Positions 34,391-43,125 of a DNA stretch of 54,522 bases are shown piece by piece. This DNA comes from JABDKJ01 sp039028335 (GTDB taxonomy: Bacteria; Bacteroidota; Bacteroidia; Flavobacteriales_D; JABDKJ01): positions 1-54,522 of the forward strand of contig JBCCIF010000007.1 in the NCBI GenBank assembly GCA_039028335.1, in the 5' to 3' direction. The position numbers and the translations under genes were made by a program. Positions within the stretch are counted from its first letter, which is position 1, and every line of letters begins with the position of its first letter. A model generated the notes under the pieces. The model saw only the letters and a program-made list of their open reading frames with translations. It was not told where the DNA came from and did not search any database.

Positions 34391-35746
34391 ATGAACACAT
34401 TATCCGAACTCTCTGCTGTTTCGCCAGTTGACGGCCGCTACAGAAGACATACACAAAGCCTTTCTGATTATTTTTCTGAATATGCCTTAATGCGCTATCG
34501 CGTATTGGTAGAAGTGGAATACTTCATTGCACTTATAGAAGTAAAGTTACCCACGTTCAACGGCACGGATCTTAAAAAAGAGACCTTGCAGGATATCTAC
34601 CGCAATTTTACTTTCCAGGACGCTGAAAAGATAAAAGCCACAGAGAAAATTACCAATCATGATGTCAAAGCTGTTGAATATTTTGTCAAAGAAAAAGTGA
34701 TCGAATTAGGTTATGAGCATATCAGCGAATACATCCATTTTGGGCTAACCTCACAAGACATTAATAATACAGCCATTCCCAAAAGTATTCTTGACTTTTT
34801 AAACGATGTCTATTTCATTGAATTAAATTCCATTAGCGATCAATTATTTGAGTATTCCAAGGACTGGAAAGACATCGCCATGCTCGCGCGCACACATGGT
34901 CAACCTGCCTCACCAACTCGACTGGGCAAAGAAATTTATGTTTTTGTAGAACGGATGGTCGAGCAGATCAAGCAGCTTAAGCAAATACCCATCTCTTCAA
35001 AATTCGGTGGTGCTACAGGTAATTTCAATGCGCATCATGTTGCGTTCCCACAAATAAACTGGGTAGATTTTGCCAATCAATTTGTTAATGACAAACTGGG
35101 ACTTTCACGCTCTCAGACTACAACACAAATAGAACACTATGACAATCTTGCTTCGCTTTTTGATGCTATTCAAAGAATAAATACCATACTGATCGATCTA
35201 TGCAGGGATATATGGACCTACGTTTCTATGGATTATTTCAAACAGAAAATTAAAGCAGGCGAAGTCGGTTCTTCAGCAATGCCCCATAAAGTCAACCCTA
35301 TTGACTTTGAAAATGCAGAAGGAAATTTAGGTATGGCGAATGCTCTTCTTGAGCATATGGCAAGGAAATTACCAGTAAGCCGTTTGCAACGCGATCTAAC
35401 CGATTCAACTGTCCTGAGAAATTTAGGACCTGCTTTCGGATATGTCATCATCGCATTCAAGTCTATTCAGAAAGGATTATCGAAACTCGAGTTGAATGCA
35501 CATACTATTGCCGAAGATTTGGAAGACAATTGGGCAGTAATTGCAGAAGCCATTCAGACAGTTTTGCGCAGAGAAAACTATGAGGCTCCTTACGAAAAGT
35601 TGAAAGATCTCACTCGTAAAGGGAGTAAAATATCTCAAGCAGATTTTTCCGAATTTATAGACAATCTGGAAATAGAAGAGGCTATTAAAAATGAGCTGAA
35701 GTCAATCACACCAAGCAATTACACGGGAATCGACTTTCAAAAATGA
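34391..35746 (+). CDS. purB: Adenylosuccinate lyase
   Basis: 451 residues, normal length. It removes fumarate from SAICAR and from adenylosuccinate in de novo purine synthesis and AMP formation. Family features: the N-terminal LSAVSPVDGRYRRHT, the HFGLTSQDINNTA block, the catalytic-His region ARTHGQPASPTRLGKE and the fumarase-superfamily signature SSAMPHKVNPIDFENAEGN (about residues 292-311). The long helical core and C-terminal helices are complete. It is a housekeeping gene, probably monocistronic, with its own promoter element. Confidence 0.97.
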   Translation: MNTLSELSAVSPVDGRYRRHTQSLSDYFSEYALMRYRVLVEVEYFIALIEVKLPTFNGTDLKKETLQDIYRNFTFQDAEKIKATEKITNHDVKAVEYFVKEKVIELGYEHISEYIHFGLTSQDINNTAIPKSILDFLNDVYFIELNSISDQLFEYSKDWKDIAMLARTHGQPASPTRLGKEIYVFVERMVEQIKQLKQIPISSKFGGATGNFNAHHVAFPQINWVDFANQFVNDKLGLSRSQTTTQIEHYDNLASLFDAIQRINTILIDLCRDIWTYVSMDYFKQKIKAGEVGSSAMPHKVNPIDFENAEGNLGMANALLEHMARKLPVSRLQRDLTDSTVLRNLGPAFGYVIIAFKSIQKGLSKLELNAHTIAEDLEDNWAVIAEAIQTVLRRENYEAPYEKLKDLTRKGSKISQADFSEFIDNLEIEEAIKNELKSITPSNYTGIDFQK

Positions 35747-35831
35747 GGTGAATAAACCTGTTGATAAAGCTTCTGAGACTATCAAATAGCCCCTTTTCTT
35801 CTCAATATTTTTAACAAAGCCAGAGAACTTT

Positions 35832-36380
35832 ATGCTAAGCACTTTACTAGGGAAGAAAAAATTGACAGAAACAGCGGTGGGTGAGTTATTGGTGAATTCA
35901 CTTTTTAATGCCGTGAGCAAATCTTTTGAGGACGTAGTCGGATTACTAAATGATGAGGCAAGTTTTGAAGAAAAATCAGAGATCGACCCCGAAGAAGGAT
36001 ATCCCTTTTTACTCATCACCCTAACAGGAAATATTTGTTTCATTCCAAAATATTTTGACAGTGGTCAAGATAAACGGATCATAGAATACATTATATCCTA
36101 TGCAAGCGATGTATTGCAAATTGAAAAAAAGCAATTGGCACAAGATATTAGTGAGTGCAAGAAACAGATGTCGCGCATCAACTATCCTTCTAAAAACACA
36201 GTATATGCCATGTCAAAGGCTGTTTTCTATCGATACGATCTCAACGAATATCAAGAAAAATATTTTCAGACTTTGCGCGTACCTAATCCCAAGTTTTTAC
36301 AGCATATGGACGAGGTGAACAAGCTCTTCATATTTAACTGGAAAGCCCTTTTCGAGAAATACAAAGTCGTAGAAAAATAA
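35832..36380 (+). CDS. Uncharacterised cytoplasmic protein
   Basis: 182 residues without a signal peptide. It is not recognised. It starts with a helical region rich in Leu and Lys, has an acidic middle (DEASFEEKSEIDPEEGYPF), a hydrophobic beta segment (LLITLTGNICFIP), then a largely helical second half with Tyr and Lys (RYDLNEYQEKYFQTLRVPNPKF). No catalytic motif is visible. It follows purB by 85 bases on the same strand and ends one base before the convergent lhgO-type gene. Confidence 0.75.
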   Translation: MLSTLLGKKKLTETAVGELLVNSLFNAVSKSFEDVVGLLNDEASFEEKSEIDPEEGYPFLLITLTGNICFIPKYFDSGQDKRIIEYIISYASDVLQIEKKQLAQDISECKKQMSRINYPSKNTVYAMSKAVFYRYDLNEYQEKYFQTLRVPNPKFLQHMDEVNKLFIFNWKALFEKYKVVEK

Positions 36381-36381
36381 T

Positions 36382-37596
36382 TTAATCGAACTTGAATTGA
36401 TCTTTTGCCATGTCCGCGATTTGGCCTCCAATAGCCAATGAAGCCGTTGCGGCAGGAGAGGGAGCATTCAATACATGAATAGCATTTCCATTTTGCTCTA
36501 TTCTGAAATCATCACGTGTATCGCCTTTATCATTCAATAGCATAGCCCGAACACCAGATCTGCCCGGTTTAATGTCTTCCATGGTCAAAGAGGGCAACAT
36601 TCGCTGCAAGGTCTCTAAAAATCTCCTTTTGGAAAAGGCTCTGCGATATTCGTTCAAGCCAAAGGAGATATTACCCAAAAACAACTTCCATGTACCCGAA
36701 TAAGTTAATGCGTCAATAGTATCCTTTAAATTGAAATCCGTTTTTCCATAGCCCTCTCGCTTGAAGGTGAATACAGCATTAGGCCCACATTCAATTTCAC
36801 CATTGGTCATTCGAGTAAAGTGCACACCTAAAAATGGAAAATCGGGATTAGGTGTGGGATATATTAAATTCTTGATCTTGTGTTTAGCCTGATCGGTGAG
36901 TTCATAGTAATCTCCACGAAACCCTACGACCCTTTCTTTGATCTTTACATTGTTTTGTTTGGCCAAACGATCAGCCTGCAAACCTGCGCAAAAAATCACA
37001 TGTTTGGCAATAACCTTTCTTTTTGGAGTATGAATTATACTGCCTTGAGCATCCTCAGAGAATCGCTCTGCTCCCTCATTCAAATAAAGTCGACTCTCTG
37101 AATTCTTTGCCAATGCCACTTCCACCATCTTTTCTGTCGCTCCAACAAAATCTATTATTCCCGTAACCGGAACCCATATGCCGTCAATTGCTTCGCAAAA
37201 AGGTTCAATCTCTTTTACTTGATCTCCGGTAATCCTTTCAATTCCTTCAATTTTATTTTCAAGACCCGTTTTGAAAATTTTATCCAATCGTGGAATTTCT
37301 TCTTGATGAGTGGCTACAACCACTTTACCGCATACGTCATGAGCGACTCCATATTCTTTTGCAAAGGCAACCAACTCATGCCTTCCAGAAACACAATTCT
37401 TGGCCTTCAATGAACCTGGCTTATAATACAAACCAGAATGAATTACCCCTGAATTATGACCTGTTTGATGAGCCGATAATCGCTCTTCTTTTTCAAAAAT
37501 AACAATGCGATTCTGAGTATAACGACTCTGTAATTTGAAAAACGTAGCAGCCCCTACTATACCACCTCCAACAATTGCAATATCAAATTTTTCCAC
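36382..37596 (-). CDS. lhgO: L-2-hydroxyglutarate oxidase
   Basis: 404 residues, usual for LhgO (YgaF). An FAD-dependent enzyme of the DAO fold that oxidises L-2-hydroxyglutarate to 2-oxoglutarate. The N-terminal dinucleotide-binding motif is IAIVGGGIVGAATFFKL. Next comes the family signature HQTGHNSGVIHSGLYYKPGSLKA. Later parts include GVHFTRMTNGEIECGPNAV, RRFLETLQRMLPSLTMEDI and GRSGVRAMLLN, and the C-terminal HVLNAPSPAATASLAIG binds FAD. The enzyme repairs the L-2-hydroxyglutarate side product of malate and lactate dehydrogenases or takes part in glutarate breakdown. No membrane segment. A hairpin lies just upstream, at the end of the TonB receptor gene. Confidence 0.95.
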   Translation of the reverse strand: MEKFDIAIVGGGIVGAATFFKLQSRYTQNRIVIFEKEERLSAHQTGHNSGVIHSGLYYKPGSLKAKNCVSGRHELVAFAKEYGVAHDVCGKVVVATHQEEIPRLDKIFKTGLENKIEGIERITGDQVKEIEPFCEAIDGIWVPVTGIIDFVGATEKMVEVALAKNSESRLYLNEGAERFSEDAQGSIIHTPKRKVIAKHVIFCAGLQADRLAKQNNVKIKERVVGFRGDYYELTDQAKHKIKNLIYPTPNPDFPFLGVHFTRMTNGEIECGPNAVFTFKREGYGKTDFNLKDTIDALTYSGTWKLFLGNISFGLNEYRRAFSKRRFLETLQRMLPSLTMEDIKPGRSGVRAMLLNDKGDTRDDFRIEQNGNAIHVLNAPSPAATASLAIGGQIADMAKDQFKFD

Positions 37597-37644
37597 TACT
37601 GAGAATTTAGATCAAAAGTAAAAGGATTCTTTAAGAGAACAATA

Positions 37645-37668
37645 AACTTTCATTTTTTTTTGAAAGTT
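37645..37668 (-). terminator. Hairpin at the end of the TonB receptor gene
   Basis: An 8-base stem (AACTTTCA / TGAAAGTT) encloses a run of A (minus strand) and overlaps the TAA stop at 37667-37669. It may end the HYC_CC_PP-HMA-receptor message before lhgO. No strong U-tract follows, so this is moderate evidence. Confidence 0.4.
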
Positions 37669-39964
37669 AATGTCCGCCTTCTTCGTTTCTTTTTACGTTT
37701 CCTAAAATAGTATACCTAAATCCTAGGTAAATATTTCGACCAAAAACAGGAGCATAAGCGAAATTTGCATCAAAATATTCGCCAAATGGATCAGTGTTCT
37801 GAATGATAGGGTCTGTCTGCCTATAATCAAAGGCATTCTCCACGCCCAAATAGATCTCTACATCATCTCCCAGCATTCTAGTTCCTTGAATGTTCAATAA
37901 AGGATAAGCATCAGCAAAGTCAGGCCGCTGAAATACAAGGGGGTTATCTCGTGTTGAAGGAAGGCGTTGTTTCCCAACATATTGCAAGGTTGCATCCAAC
38001 ATCCATCTATTTTGCCGCTTGTTTTTTCGAGTGATATATCCAACATTAAAGAAACCACGTAGTTCAGGATTGAATGGAACTTGCAACTGCTCATCGGAAT
38101 ATTGCGTTTGTACATCCATCCAACGAGCAGCCATTCTTAGTTCAAGACGCTTCTTGGGTTCAAAATGTAATTCTGCTTGAACGCTGTTTGAATAAGATTT
38201 CCCGTCCAAGTTGTAAAAGTGGACTTCTTGTGCATGAGCATCGAGATCAACCACAATTTGATTAATGAAATTCGTATTGTAAAAATCTAATAGAAAAGAC
38301 GCATCTTCATTGAAGAGTTCAAACTTTTGAGTGAAATTAACACCTATAGTTGTTGCTTCCTCCATATCTAGTCCGTAAGCTCCACTGCCTGGATTATCTA
38401 TATAAAATTGTCTACTGCTTACTATTAGGTCCATATTTTCATTGAATATATTCGATATTCGCTGACCTTTGCCAAGGGCTATTTTCAAAGCAGTTCTTGC
38501 ATCCAAGGCATAGCGTGCATTGATACGTCCATTGATAAGCGTTCCATATATATTGTGCTCGTCAACGCGAATTCCGGCAATAACATTATAGATATCCTTA
38601 CCATCAATTGTATATTCGAAAAAGACTCCAGGTACTTTTTCTGTTCTCGAAAAATTTGGTGTACCCGAATTGGAAACTAAAGGAGCAACACCATCAAAGA
38701 CTTGCTCCTTGTAATCATCATATAAAAATGAAAAACCTGTTTTGAATTTATGCCGATCAGAGAAGGCGTCTTGATAAATCAAATTAGCCGAAAAAGTTTG
38801 TTCTTCGCCTAAGTAATTTCTTCGCCCAAACATAGCTTCTTGATCGTGATAAACTCCTTTTAACTGTAATCCCAAACTGGCATAATCGGAATTAGGAAAA
38901 ATAATTCCCGTTTTTGAGTAGGCCTCTGCCCTCCTTGTTTTAGTAACCACGCCATAAAAAGATGTCACAATATTCTCCGGAGTAAATTCCATTTGCCCTG
39001 ATTGGTGATCTAATAATGTCACTTTGAGGCCAATCTCTCCATTAAAATTTTCTCCTTCTAGTTTGAAATTGTTTTGAAATACGTAATGATCTGATAAAGC
39101 GTTATCTATGAATCCATCATCATTTCTGTCTATTCGCTGAGAAAGATTTTTTACATGCGCGAGAAAAGTTCCCTTGATTCCTGCTGCTACTGGATAATTG
39201 AAATTAATATTTCCCTCCAAGCGGCTGCCTGCATTAGCAAATAAATTGATGTGCAAGTCTTCGGCATTATCCGGTTGTTTCATATTCACATTGATTTGAC
39301 CTGTAATGCTTTCGAAACCGTTGACAACAGAGCCTGCAGCTTTGGAGATTTGGATTGCATTAATCCAAGATCCAGGTATATACTCCAAGCCCTCATAAAC
39401 AGCTAAACCCCTGATATAAGGAATATTATCCTCCATAATCTGCACATACTTACCATCTAATCCCAACATCTTTATTTGATGCCGGCCTGTCACAGCATTA
39501 CTGTAACTTGCATCTACTGAAGCATTTGTCTCGAAGCTTTCTGCCAAATTACAGCAAGCTGCTTTTCGGAGTTCTTTCTTATTTAAGTTTTGAGAAATGA
39601 TAGGATCCATTAAGGATATTTCAGTACCTCTTCTCCTATGAACAATTTCGACCGTTTCAAGCGTCTTCAAATTCTTCAAGACAATATCAATATCCTTGTT
39701 ATTCTCTATTAAGAGCGTATCCGAAGTATAGCCGATAAAACTAACTACGAGTTGCCGATATACTTTGTCATATGGAATTTGAAATAGGCCTTTATGATTG
39801 GATGACGTACCAATACTGGTTCCTGCCCATAACACATTCACGAAAGGCAAAGGTGTTACCGAGCCGTCCTGATTCTCCTCATAAATGACTCCGGTAAGAA
39901 TTTTTTCTTGGGCTATTCCTTTAATTGAAAAGAACAACAACCCAATCAATATGAACCTTTTCAT
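37667..39964 (-). CDS. TonB-dependent receptor, copper-locus type
   Basis: 765 residues with a signal peptide (1-18). An N-terminal carboxypeptidase-regulatory-like domain (TGVIYEENQDGSVTPLPFVNV, with TSIGTSSNHKGLFQIPY) precedes a plug domain (about 115-230: KAACCNLAESFETNASVDAS, then MLGLDGKYVQIMEDNIPYI and ITGQINVNMKQP). A 22-stranded barrel is expected to the C-terminus (IYLGFRYTILGNVKR). It should import a bound ligand across the outer membrane with TonB energy. The preceding genes encode an HMA domain protein and a Cys-rich HYC_CC_PP protein, so a metal or metal chelate (probably copper-related) is the likely ligand, by context only. The start overlaps the HMA stop codon by one base. Confidence 0.93.
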   Translation of the reverse strand: MKRFILIGLLFFSIKGIAQEKILTGVIYEENQDGSVTPLPFVNVLWAGTSIGTSSNHKGLFQIPYDKVYRQLVVSFIGYTSDTLLIENNKDIDIVLKNLKTLETVEIVHRRRGTEISLMDPIISQNLNKKELRKAACCNLAESFETNASVDASYSNAVTGRHQIKMLGLDGKYVQIMEDNIPYIRGLAVYEGLEYIPGSWINAIQISKAAGSVVNGFESITGQINVNMKQPDNAEDLHINLFANAGSRLEGNINFNYPVAAGIKGTFLAHVKNLSQRIDRNDDGFIDNALSDHYVFQNNFKLEGENFNGEIGLKVTLLDHQSGQMEFTPENIVTSFYGVVTKTRRAEAYSKTGIIFPNSDYASLGLQLKGVYHDQEAMFGRRNYLGEEQTFSANLIYQDAFSDRHKFKTGFSFLYDDYKEQVFDGVAPLVSNSGTPNFSRTEKVPGVFFEYTIDGKDIYNVIAGIRVDEHNIYGTLINGRINARYALDARTALKIALGKGQRISNIFNENMDLIVSSRQFYIDNPGSGAYGLDMEEATTIGVNFTQKFELFNEDASFLLDFYNTNFINQIVVDLDAHAQEVHFYNLDGKSYSNSVQAELHFEPKKRLELRMAARWMDVQTQYSDEQLQVPFNPELRGFFNVGYITRKNKRQNRWMLDATLQYVGKQRLPSTRDNPLVFQRPDFADAYPLLNIQGTRMLGDDVEIYLGVENAFDYRQTDPIIQNTDPFGEYFDANFAYAPVFGRNIYLGFRYTILGNVKRNEEGGH

Positions 39965-40314
39965 CAGTGTTTCTCTATACCGTCATCGTACTTGCAACAA
40001 TTGGGCAAGGCATCGTATGCTTTTTGGCTTTTTTCTAATTTGGATGTTCGATAACCCGCATTGGCAACCAACTGATGCAATTCCTCTTCTTTAATTTTCT
40101 TTGGATTGTAAACAACCGTTAATATTGATGTTTCTTTTACCCAATCCGCTTTGGATACACCAACAATATCCAAAGCCCCTTCAATGCGTTTTTCGCAATT
40201 TCCGCAAACACCTGCAACCTCAAAACTTGTGCTGATATATTTTGATGCAGCTTTACTTTGGGCGCTGCAGGTACCCGCTAATAGAATAAAAAGTAGTATT
40301 TGAAAAATTTTCAT
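39964..40314 (-). CDS. Secreted heavy-metal-associated (HMA) domain protein
   Basis: 116 residues with a signal peptide (1-18). Residues about 28-90 form an HMA ferredoxin-like domain with the metal motif GVCGNCEKRIEGAL (C36, C39), where the usual GMxCxxC is changed to GVCGNC. A second pair of Cys occurs near the C-terminus (PNCCKYDD). It should bind Cu(I) or a similar soft metal in the periplasm and could act as a chaperone. The TonB receptor gene begins within its stop codon; the HYC_CC_PP gene ends 47 bases upstream. Confidence 0.92.
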   Translation of the reverse strand: MKIFQILLFILLAGTCSAQSKAASKYISTSFEVAGVCGNCEKRIEGALDIVGVSKADWVKETSILTVVYNPKKIKEEELHQLVANAGYRTSKLEKSQKAYDALPNCCKYDDGIEKH

Positions 40315-40361
40315 GTCTGTAAATTTAAATATGAGTAATTCCTGTTTTAAAAAAACTTACA

Positions 40362-40760
40362 TCAAATTCTATACACTCCGAACAATAGTTGTCCGAATTT
40401 ATCAGGGGGTGAAAAGACTTCTTTGATTAGTGCCTCGCGTTGAATAGCGCATTGAAAATCGAAAAGCATTTCAAGTCCTTCTTGATCTCGTAAGCTTGCC
40501 TCTGGCGAAACTGGAAGTTCCTCTGATATGAACTGGAATGCCTCAAAGACGATTTCTGTATCACTACAGCAACCACCTTTTTCATCAGCATCAGGTCTAC
40601 ATCCATTTTCTTCTTCACAACAACTTAAATCAGTCGATAAAATAGAAATATTGACCAATTGATTACAGCAAAAATGCTGATTAAGAGTCAGTTGCATAGA
40701 ACACAGTAAGCTCATTGCAGCAAAAAACAAAATCGCGATATAGGCTTTTAGCCGATACAT
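40362..40760 (-). CDS. HYC_CC_PP family Cys-rich protein
   Basis: 132 residues from the ATG at 40758-40760, which gives a proper hydrophobic N-terminus (YIAILFFAAMSLLCSM); a longer frame back to 40796 would extend upstream of the promoter. The three motifs that name the family are visible: NQHFCC, SCC, and a C-terminal SPPD, with extra Cys pairs in GGCCSD. These proteins are found in Bacteroidota beside HMA and TonB-receptor genes and are thought to take part in copper handling, although the mechanism is unknown to me. A strong promoter match lies directly upstream. It is divergent from the gene at 40818. Confidence 0.85.
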   Translation of the reverse strand: MYRLKAYIAILFFAAMSLLCSMQLTLNQHFCCNQLVNISILSTDLSCCEEENGCRPDADEKGGCCSDTEIVFEAFQFISEELPVSPEASLRDQEGLEMLFDFQCAIQREALIKEVFSPPDKFGQLLFGVYRI

Positions 40761-40765
40761 GTTAT

Positions 40766-40797
40766 CAAAATTAGCACGATTTGTGCACCTTAACAAA
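40766..40797 (-). promoter_or_regulatory. Promoter of the HYC_CC_PP-HMA-TonB receptor operon
   Basis: On the minus strand, TTTG (40797-40794) and TAATTTTG (40773-40766) are separated by 20 bases, which fits the Bacteroidota -33/-7 consensus well. The -7 element ends five bases before the ATG at 40760, so the transcript may be almost leaderless. Confidence 0.7.
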
Positions 40798-40817
40798 GAA
40801 AATTCGTTAATTCTATT

Positions 40818-41744
40818 GTGTTTTTACGCTACTTTATCATATTGAGTTTCCTTATTTTTCAAGGTCTTCAGGCCCAAGAAGATGAAATTTACAAAGCCAT
40901 TACAATTGCTCCCATAGACATTTTTGCCTCAGATGCAGAATGGAGCAATGATTCAATTATTAAAAAAGTCATCAGAGATACAAGTTTTTATCAGTCTTTT
41001 CTAAACATGAAGTATTTCCCACATGAGATTCAAGGAAGTCTGGAAGTCTATTTTAAGGATGAGCGCAGTAAAGCAAAAATGGACCGTTTAGCGATCCAAC
41101 ATTTAGACAATGAATTGAAATGGGTCGAAATTATAGAGGAAAAGAACAATGGAAAGATTCGAAAGAAGAATGGAAAGTATAAATACTTAACTGCAGAAAT
41201 GTATGATGAAGTATTTTATCCTACTTTCAAGCATACCGTAAGTCCTATCATTGTTCAGAAAAAACAAGAAGAATCAAAAGAGAGCAAAATCGAAAAATAC
41301 AAGAGTCAATTGAAGAAAATGCTCTTCAATCCTGGCGCTCCCATTGAAAGCGTACCATTCATAGGAGACAAACTTGAAATTTTTTCAGATGAAATGGTGC
41401 GGTATTATGAGTATTCCATTTTTACTTCTCAATTAAAAGATTCTACATCATGCTTGGTCTTTAAAATTGAAGCAAAGCCTGAATTTAGATCCAACAAAAC
41501 GGTTATTAAATCGATGACGACCTATTTTGACAAGGAAAGCTTTTTAGTTCTGGATCGTGCCTATCATTTAAAATATAACCACGCATTGTTTCAATTCGAT
41601 ATTCATATGCAGATTGAGAATTCTGTACAAATTGGGCATTTGGTACCTAAAAGGATTCACTATTCGGGGTGGTGGGATATTCCCATCAAAAGTGCGGAGA
41701 TTATTGATTTCGAATTAAACTGCTCCAATTACATTCTGAACTGA
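40818..41744 (+). CDS. Uncharacterised secreted protein
   Basis: 308 residues from a GTG start; no upstream ATG or TTG gives the same signal peptide (LRYFIILSFLIFQGLQAQ). The mature protein is not recognised. It has a lysine-rich helical stretch at about 140-165 and an alternating beta pattern thereafter, including FDKESFLVLDRAYHLKYNHALFQFDIHMQ (core HLKYNHALFQFDIHM). It could be an outer-membrane-associated protein. The gene is divergent from the HYC_CC_PP operon with only 57 bases between start codons. Confidence 0.75.
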   Translation: MFLRYFIILSFLIFQGLQAQEDEIYKAITIAPIDIFASDAEWSNDSIIKKVIRDTSFYQSFLNMKYFPHEIQGSLEVYFKDERSKAKMDRLAIQHLDNELKWVEIIEEKNNGKIRKKNGKYKYLTAEMYDEVFYPTFKHTVSPIIVQKKQEESKESKIEKYKSQLKKMLFNPGAPIESVPFIGDKLEIFSDEMVRYYEYSIFTSQLKDSTSCLVFKIEAKPEFRSNKTVIKSMTTYFDKESFLVLDRAYHLKYNHALFQFDIHMQIENSVQIGHLVPKRIHYSGWWDIPIKSAEIIDFELNCSNYILN

Positions 41745-41760
41745 TTAGAAATAAAATATA

Positions 41761-42963
41761 CTAAATGCCAGTTCTGTGAATGAACCATATATTATAAAGG
41801 AGTAAAAAATCAAGGCCATTGAACTTTACTTTTTCTGTCGAATTCGTCTCTGATAATCTCGCTAATTCCGAATTTTTGAAATAGCTTGCTGTCGACCATC
41901 CATGCGCCTGGCGCAGTCCATTTGATGAATAAATGCCCCCAACAGGCGTACTGTTAAGTAATAATTCCCCTTGGTTGATAAGGCTGTCCAATCTAGAATT
42001 TGTTTGAGACTGATTAACCAATGCATAAATCATAGGGTAAATTATCCATCGATTTTCACCTGTCAATTTCTCAATTCTCTTAACCGCTCTTTCGCGCCTG
42101 GTAACCGACAAAAGCATGGCTAATTCTCCATCATCATTCAATGCTTTCCCGCTTTTTCGAAAGAGGTTAGACAATGATCTTGACGTCCTTAGCAAAAAGT
42201 TCAATTTTAAATCACCTTTATTTGTAAACGTTTTGGCCACATCTTTCAACATCGGAGCATAGGGTCTTAAATTACGGACGCCATATATGTCATCCTTATT
42301 TGTCCCGCAAGGCAATTGTATCTTCCATTTATTCTCTGACAAAAAACCAATCAAACGCAAACTTTGTTCTTTTGCCTGAGCTTTAAGATCTACTCCTTTA
42401 ACAATGGTCCCCTCGGGCAAAAATTGATAGGTCAAACTCAAACCAAATATCAAATTGATGTATTGATCAGCACTGGCGTACATTCCTCTAACTTTAACGT
42501 GCAACGAAGTATCTAGAGTAGAACCAATTCTCCGCTCATTCGCTATAAACCCATTCAATTGTTCTAATTCACATCCAAACATTTTCTCAGCTTGAAGATC
42601 TAATCGATCAATAACATTGAGCGCTTTTGACAATTCGATGAGGACTTGAACATTGTCCGATGGTTCATGCTCAGAAACAGGCAAATACATGCGCTTGGAA
42701 GCAATGTAGTACTCGGTCGACAAATTGGCTAAATACCAACCCAAATCAGCGCTAGAAAGAGGTGTATCTTCCCTGATTGAATCTTCAAGTGAACGGTATG
42801 CGATTGGAATGCTCTGTCCATTCTGAGATCCGATTTCAATAAAATCACTTTTAAAGGTGTGACGATAATCCCAATATTTGACTTGGTTCAAATATTTTGT
42901 CTGTGCATAAAACAACTGCGGAATACATAGCACAAAAAGAATAGTTCTCAAATGTCGAATCAC
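41761..42963 (-). CDS. Uncharacterised secreted protein
   Basis: 400 residues with a signal peptide (1-20, ending FYAQ). Unrecognised. The mature part is mostly helical, with Leu-rich repeats of hydrophobic residues and the segments SADLGWYLANLSTEYYIAS and GIYSSNGLRQAHGWSTASYFK near the C-terminus. The ordered helices could form an alpha/alpha-barrel, but no catalytic residues are evident. It ends 17 bases from the convergent gene and lies 160 bases before the divergent metalloprotease. Confidence 0.75.
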   Translation of the reverse strand: MIRHLRTILFVLCIPQLFYAQTKYLNQVKYWDYRHTFKSDFIEIGSQNGQSIPIAYRSLEDSIREDTPLSSADLGWYLANLSTEYYIASKRMYLPVSEHEPSDNVQVLIELSKALNVIDRLDLQAEKMFGCELEQLNGFIANERRIGSTLDTSLHVKVRGMYASADQYINLIFGLSLTYQFLPEGTIVKGVDLKAQAKEQSLRLIGFLSENKWKIQLPCGTNKDDIYGVRNLRPYAPMLKDVAKTFTNKGDLKLNFLLRTSRSLSNLFRKSGKALNDDGELAMLLSVTRRERAVKRIEKLTGENRWIIYPMIYALVNQSQTNSRLDSLINQGELLLNSTPVGGIYSSNGLRQAHGWSTASYFKNSELARLSETNSTEKVKFNGLDFLLLYNIWFIHRTGI

Positions 42964-43125
42964 AAGGCAATAAATATAAGGAAGCGTGCAGAATTCATTT
43001 TGAATTTAATTTTCTATTTCATCTTTAATATATAACGGTACATCGCGAATTTTGAAACATTCATGCTATATATAGAGTATAAACAGCGAAACCTGTTTTT
43101 TTTTACTTAATAATTAAAGTGCGAG

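Noticed and set aside
40761..40796. Upstream extension of the HYC_CC_PP gene
   Set aside because: The extra residues lie over the predicted promoter and spoil the signal peptide.
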